DNA of 64,000 nt, from positions 111,079 through 175,078 of the forward strand of contig NZ_JAUSVB010000007.1 in assembly GCF_030814415.1 (NCBI RefSeq), given 5' to 3'. Made by a program: the position numbers and the translations under genes. The notes beneath the pieces were generated by a model. The model was not told where the DNA came from. It did no database searches and worked only from the letters and a program-made list of their open reading frames with translations. This stretch comes from Cellulomonas humilata. GTDB lineage: Bacteria; Actinomycetota; Actinomycetes; Actinomycetales; Cellulomonadaceae. Shown piece by piece: positions 1 to 8,247 of this stretch; position 1 is the first letter of the stretch, and the number at the start of each line of letters is the position of its first letter.

Positions 1-1126
1 GGCGGTCGTCGAGCTTGATCCACAGCCACGCGAACACCGGCGCCAGGATGATGATCGCGGCGGGGTTGACCGACTGGAACAGCTCGGGCGAGATGGTGAC
101 GCCGAACAGTGTCAGGTCGGTGTTGTCCTGCGCGTAGGACGCCAGGGTGCTGGCGGCCTGCTCGAAGATCATCCAGAAGATCATCGCTGCGACGAAGAGC
201 GGGATGTAGGCACGCAGCCGCGTCCGCTCGTGGTCGTTCACCTTGCGCGAGCGGAACATCACGACGAACGTCGCGACCGGGGCGGCGAACGCGAGGTAGG
301 AGATCCCGTCGATGAACGACGTGAGGCCGAAGCCGCCCTGGATCAGTGCGGCGAGGGCGAACGCGAGGACGACGCCCACGCCGACGACCGCCAGCAGCCG
401 GGCCACCGCGGGGCGCTCCTGCGGGGTCATCGGGTTCGGCGGGACGTCCCCCGCCCCGCCCAGGTACTTGCGGCCGGCGACGAAGAAGACGAGGGCGATC
501 GCCATGCCGATCGCCGCGACCGCGAAGCCCCAGTGGTACCCGCCGACCGCCCGCGCCGCGCCGACGAGGAACGGTGCGGCGAGCGAGCCGATGTTGATGC
601 CCATGTAGAAGATCGAGAAGCCCGAGTCGCGCCGCGGGTCGTCCCGGTCGTACAGCTCGCCGACCATGCTGGACACGTTCGGCTTGAGCAGGCCGGTGCC
701 GAGGGCCACCAGCACGATGCCGAGGAACGAGAAGGACGCCTGCGGCACCGTGAGGAAGAGGTGGCCGGCGGCGATGATGATGCCGCCGTACAGGACCGAC
801 CGCCGTGCGCCGATGAACCGGTCCGCGAGCCAGCCACCCAGGACGGACAGCAGGTAGACCGACGACCCGTAGACCGCGACGAGCGCCTCGCCGGACGTCT
901 GCTCGATCCCCAGACCGCCGTTGGCCAGCGTGTCCGTCAGGTAGAAGAGCAGGATGGCGCGCATCCCGTAGTAGCTGAACCGCTCCCAGAGCTCGGTGCC
1001 GAACAGCGTGAACAGGCCGAGCGGCTGGCCGAAGAAGGCGCGGTCCTTGGGCAGGGTGTCGCTCTTGCGGGCGCTCGGCTCGGTCCCCCCAGGGCCCCCC
1101 ACCTGCGCATCGGCTGCGCCGCTCAT
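1..1126 (-). CDS. POT/PTR2-family proton-dependent oligopeptide transporter (C-terminus outside window)
   Basis: This inner-membrane symporter of the POT family would import di- and tripeptides with protons. About 375 N-terminal residues are visible, and the gene runs off the left edge. The N-terminus is a short hydrophilic tail followed near residue 41 by the family signature ELWERFSYYGMRAILLFYL. That signature contains the ExxERFxYY motif, with E45, E48 and R49 linked to proton coupling in this family. Several hydrophobic membrane segments follow. The start is ATG at 1126. The gene is divergent from the photolyase, with 75 bases between the starts. Family membership is firm. The exact peptide preference is not visible. 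Confidence 0.93.
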   Translation of the reverse strand, partial: MSGAADAQVGGPGGTEPSARKSDTLPKDRAFFGQPLGLFTLFGTELWERFSYYGMRAILLFYLTDTLANGGLGIEQTSGEALVAVYGSSVYLLSVLGGWLADRFIGARRSVLYGGIIIAAGHLFLTVPQASFSFLGIVLVALGTGLLKPNVSSMVGELYDRDDPRRDSGFSIFYMGINIGSLAAPFLVGAARAVGGYHWGFAVAAIGMAIALVFFVAGRKYLGGAGDVPPNPMTPQERPAVARLLAVVGVGVVLAFALAALIQGGFGLTSFIDGISYLAFAAPVATFVVMFRSRKVNDHERTRLRAYIPLFVAAMIFWMIFEQAASTLASYAQDNTDLTLFGVTISPELFQSVNPAAIIILAPVFAWLWIKLDDR

Positions 1127-1201
1127 CTGCCCATCGTGGCCTCGCCGGTGGATGCGCACCACTGGCGGGCGGCGCGCACGGTCGGCGGCTACCGTCGCCA
1201 G

Positions 1202-2545
1202 GTGCCCACGATCCACTGGTTCCGTCGCGACCTGCGACTCGCGGACAACCCCGCGCTGCTCGCAGCGGAGGAGCAGGCGCGCGCCGCCGACGACGACGAG
1301 GTCGTGCCGCTGTTCGTCGTCGACCCGGCGCTCTGGCGCTCGGCCGGCGCACCCCGCCTGGCCTACCTCGCGCGCAGCCTGCGGGCGCTCGACGAGTCGC
1401 TCGGCGGACGCCTCGTGGTCCGCCACGGGCGCGCGTCCGACGTGGTCCCCGCGGTCGCGCGGGAGGTCGACGCTCCCGCCGTGCACGTCACCGCGGCGAC
1501 CGAGCCCTACGGTCGGCGGCGCGACGACGCCGTCGAGCGGGCGCTCGAGGTGCCGCTGGTCCGCACCGGCTCGCCGTACGCCGTCGCACCCGGCCGGTTG
1601 ACGACGCAGGGCGGCACGCCGTTCCAGGTGTTCACCCCGTTCCGCGGCGCGTGGCTCGACCACGGCTGGTCCGCCCCCGCGCGCCGACCGCAGCGGAACC
1701 CGTGGGCGGACGTCCGCTCCGACGGCATCCCCGACGAGCCCGCGACGGACGCGCACGTCCCGCCGGCGGGGGAACGCACCGCGCACGCACGCTGGACGCA
1801 GTACCTGCACGACGGGCTCGCCGAGTACGCCACCCTGCGGGACCGACCCGACCTCGACGGCACCTCGATGCTGTCGATCCCGCTGAAGTACGGCGAGCTG
1901 CACCCGCGCACGCTGCTGGCCGACCTGGCGGAGGTGCCGTTCGACGTCGCCACGTTCCGGTCCGAGCTGGCCTGGCGGGAGTTCCACGCCGACGTGCTCT
2001 GGCACCACCCCGGCGCTGCGCAGCGGTCGCTGCGGACCGTCGTGCCGGAGGACTCCTGGGACACCGGCGACGCTGCGTTCGAAGCGTGGGCGGCCGGGCG
2101 GACCGGCTACCCGTTCGTCGACGCCGGCATGCGGCAGCTGCGAGCGCTGGGCTGGATGCACAACCGGGTCCGCATGGTCGTGGCGTCGTTCCTGGTCAAG
2201 GACCTGCACGTGCGCTGGCAGCGCGGGGCGGCGCACTTCATGGACCGGCTGATCGACGGGGACGTCTCGCAGAACCAGCTGAACTGGCAGTGGGTGGCCG
2301 GCACCGGCCGGGACGCGGCGCCGTACTTCCGGGTGTTCAACCCGGTGACGCAGGGCGAGAAGTTCGACCCCGACGGCACCTACGTCCGGCAGTGGGTGCC
2401 GGAGCTGCGCGGCATCCCCGGGCGCGCCGTCCACCAGCCGTGGAAGCTGGGCCTCGAGGCGCCCGAGGACTACCCACCGCCGATCGTCGACCACGCGGTC
2501 GAGCGCAAGGTCGCGCTCGACGACTTCCACCGCGGCCGCGGCTAG
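1202..2545 (+). CDS. phrB: Deoxyribodipyrimidine photo-lyase
   Basis: This is a 447-residue FAD enzyme of the cryptochrome/photolyase family that uses blue light to split cyclobutane pyrimidine dimers. The N-terminal antenna-binding Rossmann domain opens with IHWFRRDLRLADNPAL. The C-terminal FAD domain carries the hallmark stretch around GYPFVDAGMRQLRALGWMHNR and the later DGDVSQNQLNWQW and FNPVTQGEKFD segments. Length matches class I CPD photolyases of about 430-480 residues. I start at GTG 1202, because the open frame upstream to 230 is antisense to the POT gene and has no matching domain. A TACCGT box lies six bases upstream, with no ribosome-binding site, so the mRNA may be leaderless. 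Its stop interlocks with the sigma-factor stop through a shared CTAG. Confidence 0.95.
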   Translation: MPTIHWFRRDLRLADNPALLAAEEQARAADDDEVVPLFVVDPALWRSAGAPRLAYLARSLRALDESLGGRLVVRHGRASDVVPAVAREVDAPAVHVTAATEPYGRRRDDAVERALEVPLVRTGSPYAVAPGRLTTQGGTPFQVFTPFRGAWLDHGWSAPARRPQRNPWADVRSDGIPDEPATDAHVPPAGERTAHARWTQYLHDGLAEYATLRDRPDLDGTSMLSIPLKYGELHPRTLLADLAEVPFDVATFRSELAWREFHADVLWHHPGAAQRSLRTVVPEDSWDTGDAAFEAWAAGRTGYPFVDAGMRQLRALGWMHNRVRMVVASFLVKDLHVRWQRGAAHFMDRLIDGDVSQNQLNWQWVAGTGRDAAPYFRVFNPVTQGEKFDPDGTYVRQWVPELRGIPGRAVHQPWKLGLEAPEDYPPPIVDHAVERKVALDDFHRGRG

Positions 2546-3465
2546 GTAGCGAACCCGCTCAGCACCGCCGCGTCGAAGCGGGTCAGCGCGGAGACCCGCC
2601 CGCCGTCCAGGGTGAGGACCAGGAGACCCGTCGCGCGACGGGAGCCGTCGGACGCCCGCAGGTACGTCACGAACGCCGGCTGCCCGTTGGCGCGCGTCGC
2701 GACGAGCTCGAACCGACGGCCCCCGCCCAGGATGCCCGCGCAGAAGCGGGCGGCGAGCTCACGGCCGACGTACTCGTACGGCATCGGCGGCATCGAGATG
2801 AACACGTCGTCGGTGAGCAGGGCGACCAGCGCGACCACGTCGGCCGACTCGTACGCACTGACGAACCTGGCGACGAGCGCGTCGTCGGCGGCGGTGGCGG
2901 TGCCCGACGACGGGGACCCCCGCAGGCCGGCCCTGGCGCGCTTCAGGGCGCTGGTCACCGAGTCGACCGTCGTGTCGAGCATCTCGGCCACCTCCCGCGC
3001 GGGGAACCCCAGGACGTCGCGCAGGAGGAGGACGGCGACCTGCCGGTGCGGCAGCACCTGGAGCGCCGTCACGAAGGCCAGCGAGATCGACTCGGTGCGC
3101 TCGTAGCGCGCCTCGGGGCTCGCACCGAGAAGGGCGTCGGGGAACGGCTCCAGCCACACGACCTCCCCGAGGCCGCTGGGTTCGACCAGGTCCACGCCCG
3201 GCACGTCCCACGCCCGAGGTGGGCGGCGGGCGGCCGCGCGACGCGCGTTGAGGCACCGGTTGGTGGCGATCCGGTACAGCCAGGTGCGCAGGGACGACCG
3301 TCCCTCGAAGGCATCCAGCCCCTGCCACGCGGCGAGGAGCACGTCCTGCAGGACGTCCTCGGCGTCCTGCAGCGACCCGAGCATCCGGTAGCAGTGCACC
3401 AGGAGCTCCCTGCGGTACGGCGCCGTCAGCTCACTGAAGGCGGTGTCGTCGTCCACCTGCGTCAT
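2542..3465 (-). CDS. ECF-type RNA polymerase sigma factor with C-terminal SnoaL-like domain
   Basis: This 307-residue sigma-70 family factor has region 2 at about residues 12-80 (HCYRMLGSLQDAEDVLQDV, then a TWLYRIATNRCLNARR stretch). Region 4 helix-turn-helix is at about 135-190 (ALQVLPHRQVAVLLLRDVLG, then VAEMLDTTVDSVTSALKRAR). A SnoaL/NTF2-like domain of about 110 residues follows. The architecture resembles the large actinobacterial ECF groups that include mycobacterial SigG and SigJ. In those groups the C-terminal domain, not a separate anti-sigma factor, tunes activity. No anti-sigma gene is adjacent. It is divergent from the SDR-fold gene, and an 18-base perfect palindrome lies between them. 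Membership is clear. The signal and regulon are unknown. Confidence 0.9.
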   Translation of the reverse strand: MTQVDDDTAFSELTAPYRRELLVHCYRMLGSLQDAEDVLQDVLLAAWQGLDAFEGRSSLRTWLYRIATNRCLNARRAAARRPPRAWDVPGVDLVEPSGLGEVVWLEPFPDALLGASPEARYERTESISLAFVTALQVLPHRQVAVLLLRDVLGFPAREVAEMLDTTVDSVTSALKRARAGLRGSPSSGTATAADDALVARFVSAYESADVVALVALLTDDVFISMPPMPYEYVGRELAARFCAGILGGGRRFELVATRANGQPAFVTYLRASDGSRRATGLLVLTLDGGRVSALTRFDAAVLSGFAT

Positions 3466-3512
3466 GCGACCTCCCTCGTCCCACCCTGGCGTACAGACAC
3501 CGGGCGGTGCAC

Positions 3513-3530
3513 GAACTGGGCGCCCAGTTC
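3513..3530. promoter_or_regulatory. 18-base perfect palindrome between sigma factor and SDR genes
   Basis: GAACTGGGC is followed directly by its exact reverse complement GCCCAGTTC. The element lies 47 bases before the sigma-factor start and 71 bases before the SDR start. Its length and symmetry fit a dimeric repressor operator, but no bound protein is known. It could also form a short RNA hairpin, though there is no loop. Confidence 0.45.
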
Positions 3531-3601
3531 CGCTGCGTCGCGGGGTCTACCTGGTCGGCTGCCGTCAGAGGGTCGGCGCACCGACAGGAAGAGGACTCAC
3601 C

Positions 3602-4393
3602 ATGTTGCTGCAGGACAAGGTCGCCGTGGTCTACGGGGGCGCGGGCTCCATCGGCAGCGCGCTCGCCAGGGCGTTCGCGGGCCAGGGCGCGACGGTCCAC
3701 GTCACGGGGCGCGACAAGGCGGCGGTCGACGTCGTCACCGACAAGATCCGCGCGGAGGGCTTCACCGCCGAGGCCGCGCAGGTCGACGCGCTCGACGAGC
3801 AGGCCGTCGACGAGCACCTGCGCCACGTCGTCGACACCTCGGGCCGCGTCGACATCTCGGTGAACGCCATCGGCATCCCCGACGGGGACATCCTGGGGCT
3901 GCCGCTCGTCGAGCTCGACGCCACGCAGTTCGCGCTCCCCCTCGCCACGTACACGACGTCGTACTTCCTCACGGCCCGGCTCGCGGCCCGGCGGATGATC
4001 CCCGCAGGGTCGGGGGTGATCATGACCGTCACCGCCCTGCACTCGCGGACCGGGCTCCCCCTGGTCGGCGGCTACGGCCCCGCGCAGGCGGCCAAGGAGG
4101 CGCTCACGCGGGACCTGTCCGCCGAGCTCGCCCCGCATGGCATCCGCGTGGTCGGCCTGCGCCCCCAGGCCATGCCGGCGACCCGCACCATCCGGCGGGC
4201 CTACGAGCCGCGCGCCGCCGCGTCGGGGCTGACCTGGGAGCAGTGGCAGGAGATGCTCGCCGCCCGGACGCACCCGCGCCGCCTGATGCGGCTCGAGGAG
4301 ATGACGGACGCCGCGGTCTTCCTCGCGTCGGACCGGGCGAGCGGGATGACCGGGACGACCGTCAACCTGACGATGGGCAGCCTGGACGACTAG
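3602..4393 (+). CDS. SDR-fold protein with altered catalytic residues
   Basis: This 263-residue protein has the short-chain dehydrogenase/reductase Rossmann fold. A glycine-rich nucleotide loop is near the start (YGGAGSIGSALA, residues 11-22), and a VNAIG segment (88-92) matches the usual NNAG. The catalytic region reads GGYGPAQAAKEAL. The tyrosine is Y158, but the position four residues on, normally lysine, is Q162. The position 13 residues before the tyrosine, normally serine, is A145. S148 and K165 are nearby but out of register. It therefore either uses a shifted set of residues or is not a standard dehydrogenase. The start is ATG 3602 with an AGGAAGAGGA ribosome-binding site. It may be expressed with or controlled by the divergent sigma factor. 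Its substrate is unknown. Confidence 0.85.
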   Translation: MLLQDKVAVVYGGAGSIGSALARAFAGQGATVHVTGRDKAAVDVVTDKIRAEGFTAEAAQVDALDEQAVDEHLRHVVDTSGRVDISVNAIGIPDGDILGLPLVELDATQFALPLATYTTSYFLTARLAARRMIPAGSGVIMTVTALHSRTGLPLVGGYGPAQAAKEALTRDLSAELAPHGIRVVGLRPQAMPATRTIRRAYEPRAAASGLTWEQWQEMLAARTHPRRLMRLEEMTDAAVFLASDRASGMTGTTVNLTMGSLDD

Positions 4394-5391
4394 GCGTTCA
4401 CGAGCTCGGAGGCCTCGGATGCTTCCTCGAGGGCCGCCTGCGAGGCGGCGCCCGTGTCGCGGAAGTGTCCGACGGTCGCCAGCAGCAGACCGAGGAGCGC
4501 CCACGACGCGAGTGCGACCCAGAGCTGCATGGTGTCGGCCTGCGGGAAGTACGACTCGTCGCGCAGGAGCGCGGCGGCGGCGCCCGGGGGCATCCACTGG
4601 CCGATCGCACCCCACGGCGCCGGCAGCATCTGCCACGGCTGGGCGGCGGACGCGATCGGGTTGGCGATCAGGAGGAACAGCACCGGGCCGATCGCGATGC
4701 CGGGTCGGCCGACGATGGAGACGACGCCGACGATCACGCCGCCGATGGCCAGGATCGCCAGGCCGATAATGCCCGCGTTGACCCAGTAGGAGCCGGCGAG
4801 CGCACCGAACCAACCCTGTAGGACACCCGCGACGGCGAGCCCGCCGAGGGCCGAGTACGCGGTGACCGCGGTGACCCGGCGCCAGACGCCGACGACCGTG
4901 ACCGAGATGGCGATGCCGCCGATCATCCCGCCGATGACCAGCGGGAACGTGACTGCGCCGAGGATGGCGCCGCGCGGGTCGCCGGCGAGGAGCGGGGCGA
5001 CCTCGGTCACCGTGACGGGGACGCCGAGCTGCGCCTGCAGCGCGGGCGCGAGCGCGGTGAGCTGCTGCGCGACGAGCGGGCTGCCGCCGGAGGCGACGAG
5101 GATCTCGGGCTCCTCCCCCAGCACCAGGGCGCCGTACGCCTCGCGGGTCTCGACGAGGTCGACCGCCGCGGCGCGGTCGGCGGCGGGGACCACCTCGAAC
5201 GCACCGGGCGCGCGCTCGCCGAGCCCCTGTGCGACCGGCGCGACCGCGGCGGCGGGGCCGGCGACGGCGATCGGGAGGTCGCGGGGTTCGGACGTGAACG
5301 CCGGCCAGAGGAAGGCGACCACCAGGACGGTGAGGACGCCGACGAGCCCGGCACCCACGCCGAGCAGGTGACGCCACGGGGTGTGCGGCAT
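4390..5391 (-). CDS. Putative ABC-2/YhgE-like membrane protein controlled by divergent TetR
   Basis: This 333-residue membrane protein has one N-terminal transmembrane segment (about residues 10-32), then an extracytoplasmic domain of roughly 130 residues. Five hydrophobic segments in the C-terminal half follow, including a GGMIGGIAISVTVVGVW stretch. That layout (one TM, large outer loop, then a TM block) is typical of ABC-2-type permeases and YhgE/Pip-like or DUF3533-like proteins. I do not recognise a specific family with certainty. The start is ATG 5391, preceded by a GAGAGGA ribosome-binding site; an upstream alternative at 5463 would overlap the regulatory region. It is divergent from a TetR repressor that probably controls it. 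Export of a toxic or membrane-active compound is a guess from that context. Confidence 0.65.
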   Translation of the reverse strand: MPHTPWRHLLGVGAGLVGVLTVLVVAFLWPAFTSEPRDLPIAVAGPAAAVAPVAQGLGERAPGAFEVVPAADRAAAVDLVETREAYGALVLGEEPEILVASGGSPLVAQQLTALAPALQAQLGVPVTVTEVAPLLAGDPRGAILGAVTFPLVIGGMIGGIAISVTVVGVWRRVTAVTAYSALGGLAVAGVLQGWFGALAGSYWVNAGIIGLAILAIGGVIVGVVSIVGRPGIAIGPVLFLLIANPIASAAQPWQMLPAPWGAIGQWMPPGAAAALLRDESYFPQADTMQLWVALASWALLGLLLATVGHFRDTGAASQAALEEASEASELVNA

Positions 5392-5412
5392 GACACGATC
5401 CTCTCGTAAACC

Positions 5413-5420
5413 GAACGTTC
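5413..5420. promoter_or_regulatory. Probable TetR operator 1
   Basis: The palindrome GAACGTTC, continued by another GTTC, lies 22 bases upstream of the membrane-protein start. It resembles the GAACGNNCGTTC-type sites bound by many TetR proteins. It is probably the site where the adjacent TetR represses the membrane gene. Confidence 0.55.
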
Positions 5421-5463
5421 GTTCTTGTAGGTACAGCGAACTCCCGCGCGCCACCGTTGTCAA

Positions 5464-5475
5464 GAACGATCATTC
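5464..5475. promoter_or_regulatory. Probable TetR operator 2
   Basis: GAACGATCATTC is a near-perfect palindrome with one mismatched pair. It shares its outer GAAC/TTC with the site at 5413. It lies about 28 bases before the tetR start, where it could mediate autorepression. A TACTGT -10-like box follows at 5492-5497. Confidence 0.55.
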
Positions 5476-5502
5476 GTTTTTATTCGTGTTCTACTGTGAA
5501 GC

Positions 5503-6096
5503 GTGCCCAAGGTCACCGAGGAGTACCGCGTCGCCCGTCGCGACGAGATCGCCGAGGCGGCCCTGCGCGCCTTCCGCCGCAAGGGCTTCCAGGCCACGTC
5601 GATGGCGGAGATCATCGCGGAGTCGGGGCTGTCCGCCGGTGCGATCTACGGGCACTACGCCAGCAAGGACGCGATCATCGTCGACGTCGCGTCCCGGGTC
5701 GTCGGCAACCGGATCCTCGACGTCGAGCGTCTCGCGCAGACCGAGCCCCTCGCTCCGCCCCCCACCCTCCCCCGCGTGCTGGTCGCCGGCATGCTCCGCG
5801 CGATCGGCAACCCGGCGATCATGCTGCAGCTGTGGGGCGAGGGCGTCACGGACCCCGCGGTGCGCACCGTCGCGCACGACGTCATCGTGCGGCTGCGCGG
5901 CGCGCTCGTCGAGTACACGTCCCTGTGGCACCAGCGCACGCACGGCACCCCGCCCGAGGAGGCCGACGTGCTCGCGGCCGAGCAGGCGCCGCTGCTCATC
6001 TCCGCCGTGCAGGGGTTCGTGGTCCAGTCGGCGATCGTGCCGGACTTCGACGGCGAGGCGTACCTGGCCAGCGTCGAGAAGTACTTGCCCCGCTAG
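5503..6096 (+). CDS. TetR/AcrR-family transcriptional repressor
   Basis: This 197-residue regulator has the TetR helix-turn-helix at about residues 12-58. The segment reads ALRAFRRKGFQATSMAEII, then SGLSAGAIYGHYASKDAI, a textbook TetR recognition-helix pattern. The C-terminal three-quarters is a divergent ligand-binding domain. The start is GTG 5503, five bases after a TACTGT -10-like box and without a clear ribosome-binding site. It is divergent from the membrane protein at 4390-5391, with two related palindromes in the shared promoter region. The likely job is ligand-relieved repression of that gene and itself. The stop interlocks with the convergent GNAT gene at CTAG 6093-6096. Confidence 0.92.
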   Translation: MPKVTEEYRVARRDEIAEAALRAFRRKGFQATSMAEIIAESGLSAGAIYGHYASKDAIIVDVASRVVGNRILDVERLAQTEPLAPPPTLPRVLVAGMLRAIGNPAIMLQLWGEGVTDPAVRTVAHDVIVRLRGALVEYTSLWHQRTHGTPPEEADVLAAEQAPLLISAVQGFVVQSAIVPDFDGEAYLASVEKYLPR

Positions 6097-6638
6097 TCCA
6101 GCTGGCTCGCCCGGTACTCGTCCTCGAGCAGCGCCATGATGATGGCGTCGCAGTACCCCTCGCCGTCCCGGTAGGCGTCGCGCTTGCGGCCCTCGACCCG
6201 GAACCCGAGGTTCTCGTAGAGGGACTTCGCGCGCGCGTTGATGCTCAGCACGTCCAGCTCGACCCGGTGCAGGGCCAGACCGTCGAACGCCAGCCCGAGG
6301 ATCAGCTGGATCGCCTCCGTGCCGTACCCGCGCCCGCGGTAGCCCGGACGCATCGCGAGCCGGAGGTTGGCGGAGCGGACGACCTCGTCGATCTCGTTGA
6401 GCACGATCTCGCCCAGGTACTCGTCGGAGCCGTTCGCGGTCACCGCGAGATCGATCCGCCCGTCGACCGACGAGATCGTCGCGCACCAGTCGTCGATCTG
6501 CTGGCGCGTGAACACCTGCGTCGTCCCGGTGAGGCGGTTGCCCTCCGCGTCGTTGACGGACTCCCAGAGGGCGTCCGCGTCGCTCGCCCGGAGGGGTCGG
6601 AGCACGATCATCTCGCCCTGGAGCGTGGGCTTCTCCAT
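6093..6638 (-). CDS. GNAT-family N-acetyltransferase (RimJ/RimL-like)
   Basis: This 181-residue acetyltransferase uses acetyl-CoA to acetylate an amine. It opens with VLRPLRASDADALWESVND, typical of RimJ/RimL-type GNATs. It has the acetyl-CoA loop PGYRGRGYGTEAIQLILGLA and the late SINARAKSLYENLGFRVEG segment (motifs A and B). The start ATG 6638 has an AGGAGG site. Substrates in this group include ribosomal-protein N-termini, antibiotics and polyamines, and none can be chosen from sequence alone. It is monocistronic as far as visible and convergent with tetR. Confidence 0.9.
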   Translation of the reverse strand: MEKPTLQGEMIVLRPLRASDADALWESVNDAEGNRLTGTTQVFTRQQIDDWCATISSVDGRIDLAVTANGSDEYLGEIVLNEIDEVVRSANLRLAMRPGYRGRGYGTEAIQLILGLAFDGLALHRVELDVLSINARAKSLYENLGFRVEGRKRDAYRDGEGYCDAIIMALLEDEYRASQLD

Positions 6639-6750
6639 CGGTGCCTCCTGTCGCTGCGGCGAACGCTACGGCCCGGGTGTGGCAGGGACGTTACCGGCGG
6701 ATCACGGGCGGCGGTCAGCGCCCCGCCGTGACGGGGCGCTGACCAGCGGC

Positions 6751-8247
6751 TCAGTCCTTGATGCGCTCGAGCAAGAGCTCGCGGACGCGACCGGCGTCGG
6801 CCTGCCCGCGGGTGGCCTTCATGACCGCGCCGATGATCGCGCCGACCGGGCCGAGGTTGCCGGACCGGATCTTCTCCGCGATGTCCGGCTGGGCGGCCAG
6901 CGCGGCGTCGATGGCCTCGAGCAGGGGGCCGTCGTCGGACACGACCTCCAGGCCGCGCGCGACGAGCACCGTCTCCGGGTCGCCCTCGCCGGCGAGCACG
7001 CCCTCGAGGACCTGCCGAGCGAGCTTGTCGTTGATCCGGCCGTCGTCGACCAGCTTCTGCAGCTGCCCGATCTGGGTCGGCGTCACCGGCAGCTCGGCCA
7101 GCTCGACCTCCTGCTGCTTGGCGGTGCGGGCCAGCTCACCCATCCACCACTTGCGCGCGGCGGCCGGGCTGGCCCCCGCGGCGATCGTGGTCTCGATGAG
7201 CTCGACGGCGCCCGCGTTGACGACGTCGCGCATCTCCGCGTCCGCGTACTCCCACTCCCCCTGCAACCGTCGGCGTCGCGCCGCCGGAAGCTCGGGCAGG
7301 CCGGCGCGGATCTCCTCGACCCACGCGCGGTCGGGGGCGATCGGGACCAGGTCGGGCTCCGGGAAGTACCGGTAGTCCTCCGCGTCCGACTTCACGCGGC
7401 CCGACGCGGTGGTGCCGGTGTCCTCGTGCCAGTGGCGCGTCTCCTGGATGATCGCGATGCCGTCGTCGAGCACGCCCGCCTGGCGGCTGACCTCGTAGCG
7501 CACGGCCCGCTCGACCGACCGGAACGAGTTCACGTTCTTCGTCTCGGTGCGGGTGCCCAGGGGCGACTCGGGCGTCGGGCGGATCGACACGTTCACGTCG
7601 GCGCGCACGTTGCCGCGCTCCATCCGCGCCTCGGAGACCTCGAGCGCCCGGAACAGGTCGCGCAGCGTCTGCACGTACGCGCGGGCCACCTCGGGCGCCC
7701 GCGCACCGGCACCGGTGATCGGCTTGGTGACGATCTCCACCAGCGGGATGCCCGCGCGGTTGTAGTCGACCAGCGAGTACTCGGCGCCGTGGATGCGCCC
7801 GTCGGAGCCGCCGATGTGGGTGTTCTTGCCGGCGTCCTCCTCCATGTGCGCGCGCTCGATCTCGACGCGGAAGATGCTGCCGTCGTCGAGCTCGACGTCG
7901 ACCCAGCCCTCGTACGCGATGGGCTCGTCGTACTGCGACGTCTGGAAGTTCTTGGGCACGTCCGGGTAGAAGTAGTTCTTCCGGGCGAACCGGCACGTCT
8001 CGGCGATCGAGCAGTTCAGCGCGAGGCCGATGCGGATCGCGTACTCCACCGCCACCCCGTTGACCACGGGCAGCGAGCCCGGCAGGCCCAACGAGACAGG
8101 CGTCACCGAGGTGTTCGGCTCCTCGCCGAACCCGGCCGGGGCGCCGTCGAACATCTTGGTCTTCGTGCCCAGCTCGACGTGCACCTCGATGCCGATGACC
8201 GTGTCGTAGCGCGCGACGGCGTCGTCGTAGTCCACCAGCGTGCTCAT
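6751..8247 (-). CDS. gatB: Asp-tRNA(Asn)/Glu-tRNA(Gln) amidotransferase subunit B
   Basis: This 498-residue subunit of the GatCAB complex activates tRNA-bound Glu or Asp with ATP so that ammonia from GatA can make Gln-tRNA or Asn-tRNA. The N-terminal kinase-like domain has the conserved IGIEVHVELGTKTKMF stretch and a metal/ATP cradle. The C-terminal YqeY-like helical tail ends the protein. The start ATG 8247 overlaps the gatA stop by four bases, so translation is coupled. Presence of gatCAB implies that the organism charges Gln and/or Asn by the indirect route. Confidence 0.98.
   Translation of the reverse strand: MSTLVDYDDAVARYDTVIGIEVHVELGTKTKMFDGAPAGFGEEPNTSVTPVSLGLPGSLPVVNGVAVEYAIRIGLALNCSIAETCRFARKNYFYPDVPKNFQTSQYDEPIAYEGWVDVELDDGSIFRVEIERAHMEEDAGKNTHIGGSDGRIHGAEYSLVDYNRAGIPLVEIVTKPITGAGARAPEVARAYVQTLRDLFRALEVSEARMERGNVRADVNVSIRPTPESPLGTRTETKNVNSFRSVERAVRYEVSRQAGVLDDGIAIIQETRHWHEDTGTTASGRVKSDAEDYRYFPEPDLVPIAPDRAWVEEIRAGLPELPAARRRRLQGEWEYADAEMRDVVNAGAVELIETTIAAGASPAAARKWWMGELARTAKQQEVELAELPVTPTQIGQLQKLVDDGRINDKLARQVLEGVLAGEGDPETVLVARGLEVVSDDGPLLEAIDAALAAQPDIAEKIRSGNLGPVGAIIGAVMKATRGQADAGRVRELLLERIKD

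Noticed and set aside
230..1201. N-terminal extension of the photolyase frame
   Set aside because: The extension is antisense to the POT transporter and unlike any photolyase domain. GTG 1202 begins exactly at the family's first beta strand.
1651..4821. Long plus-strand open frame running through the photolyase, sigma factor and SDR genes
   Set aside because: It crosses three genes that have proper domain motifs, and its own translation is Arg/Ala-rich without any motif.
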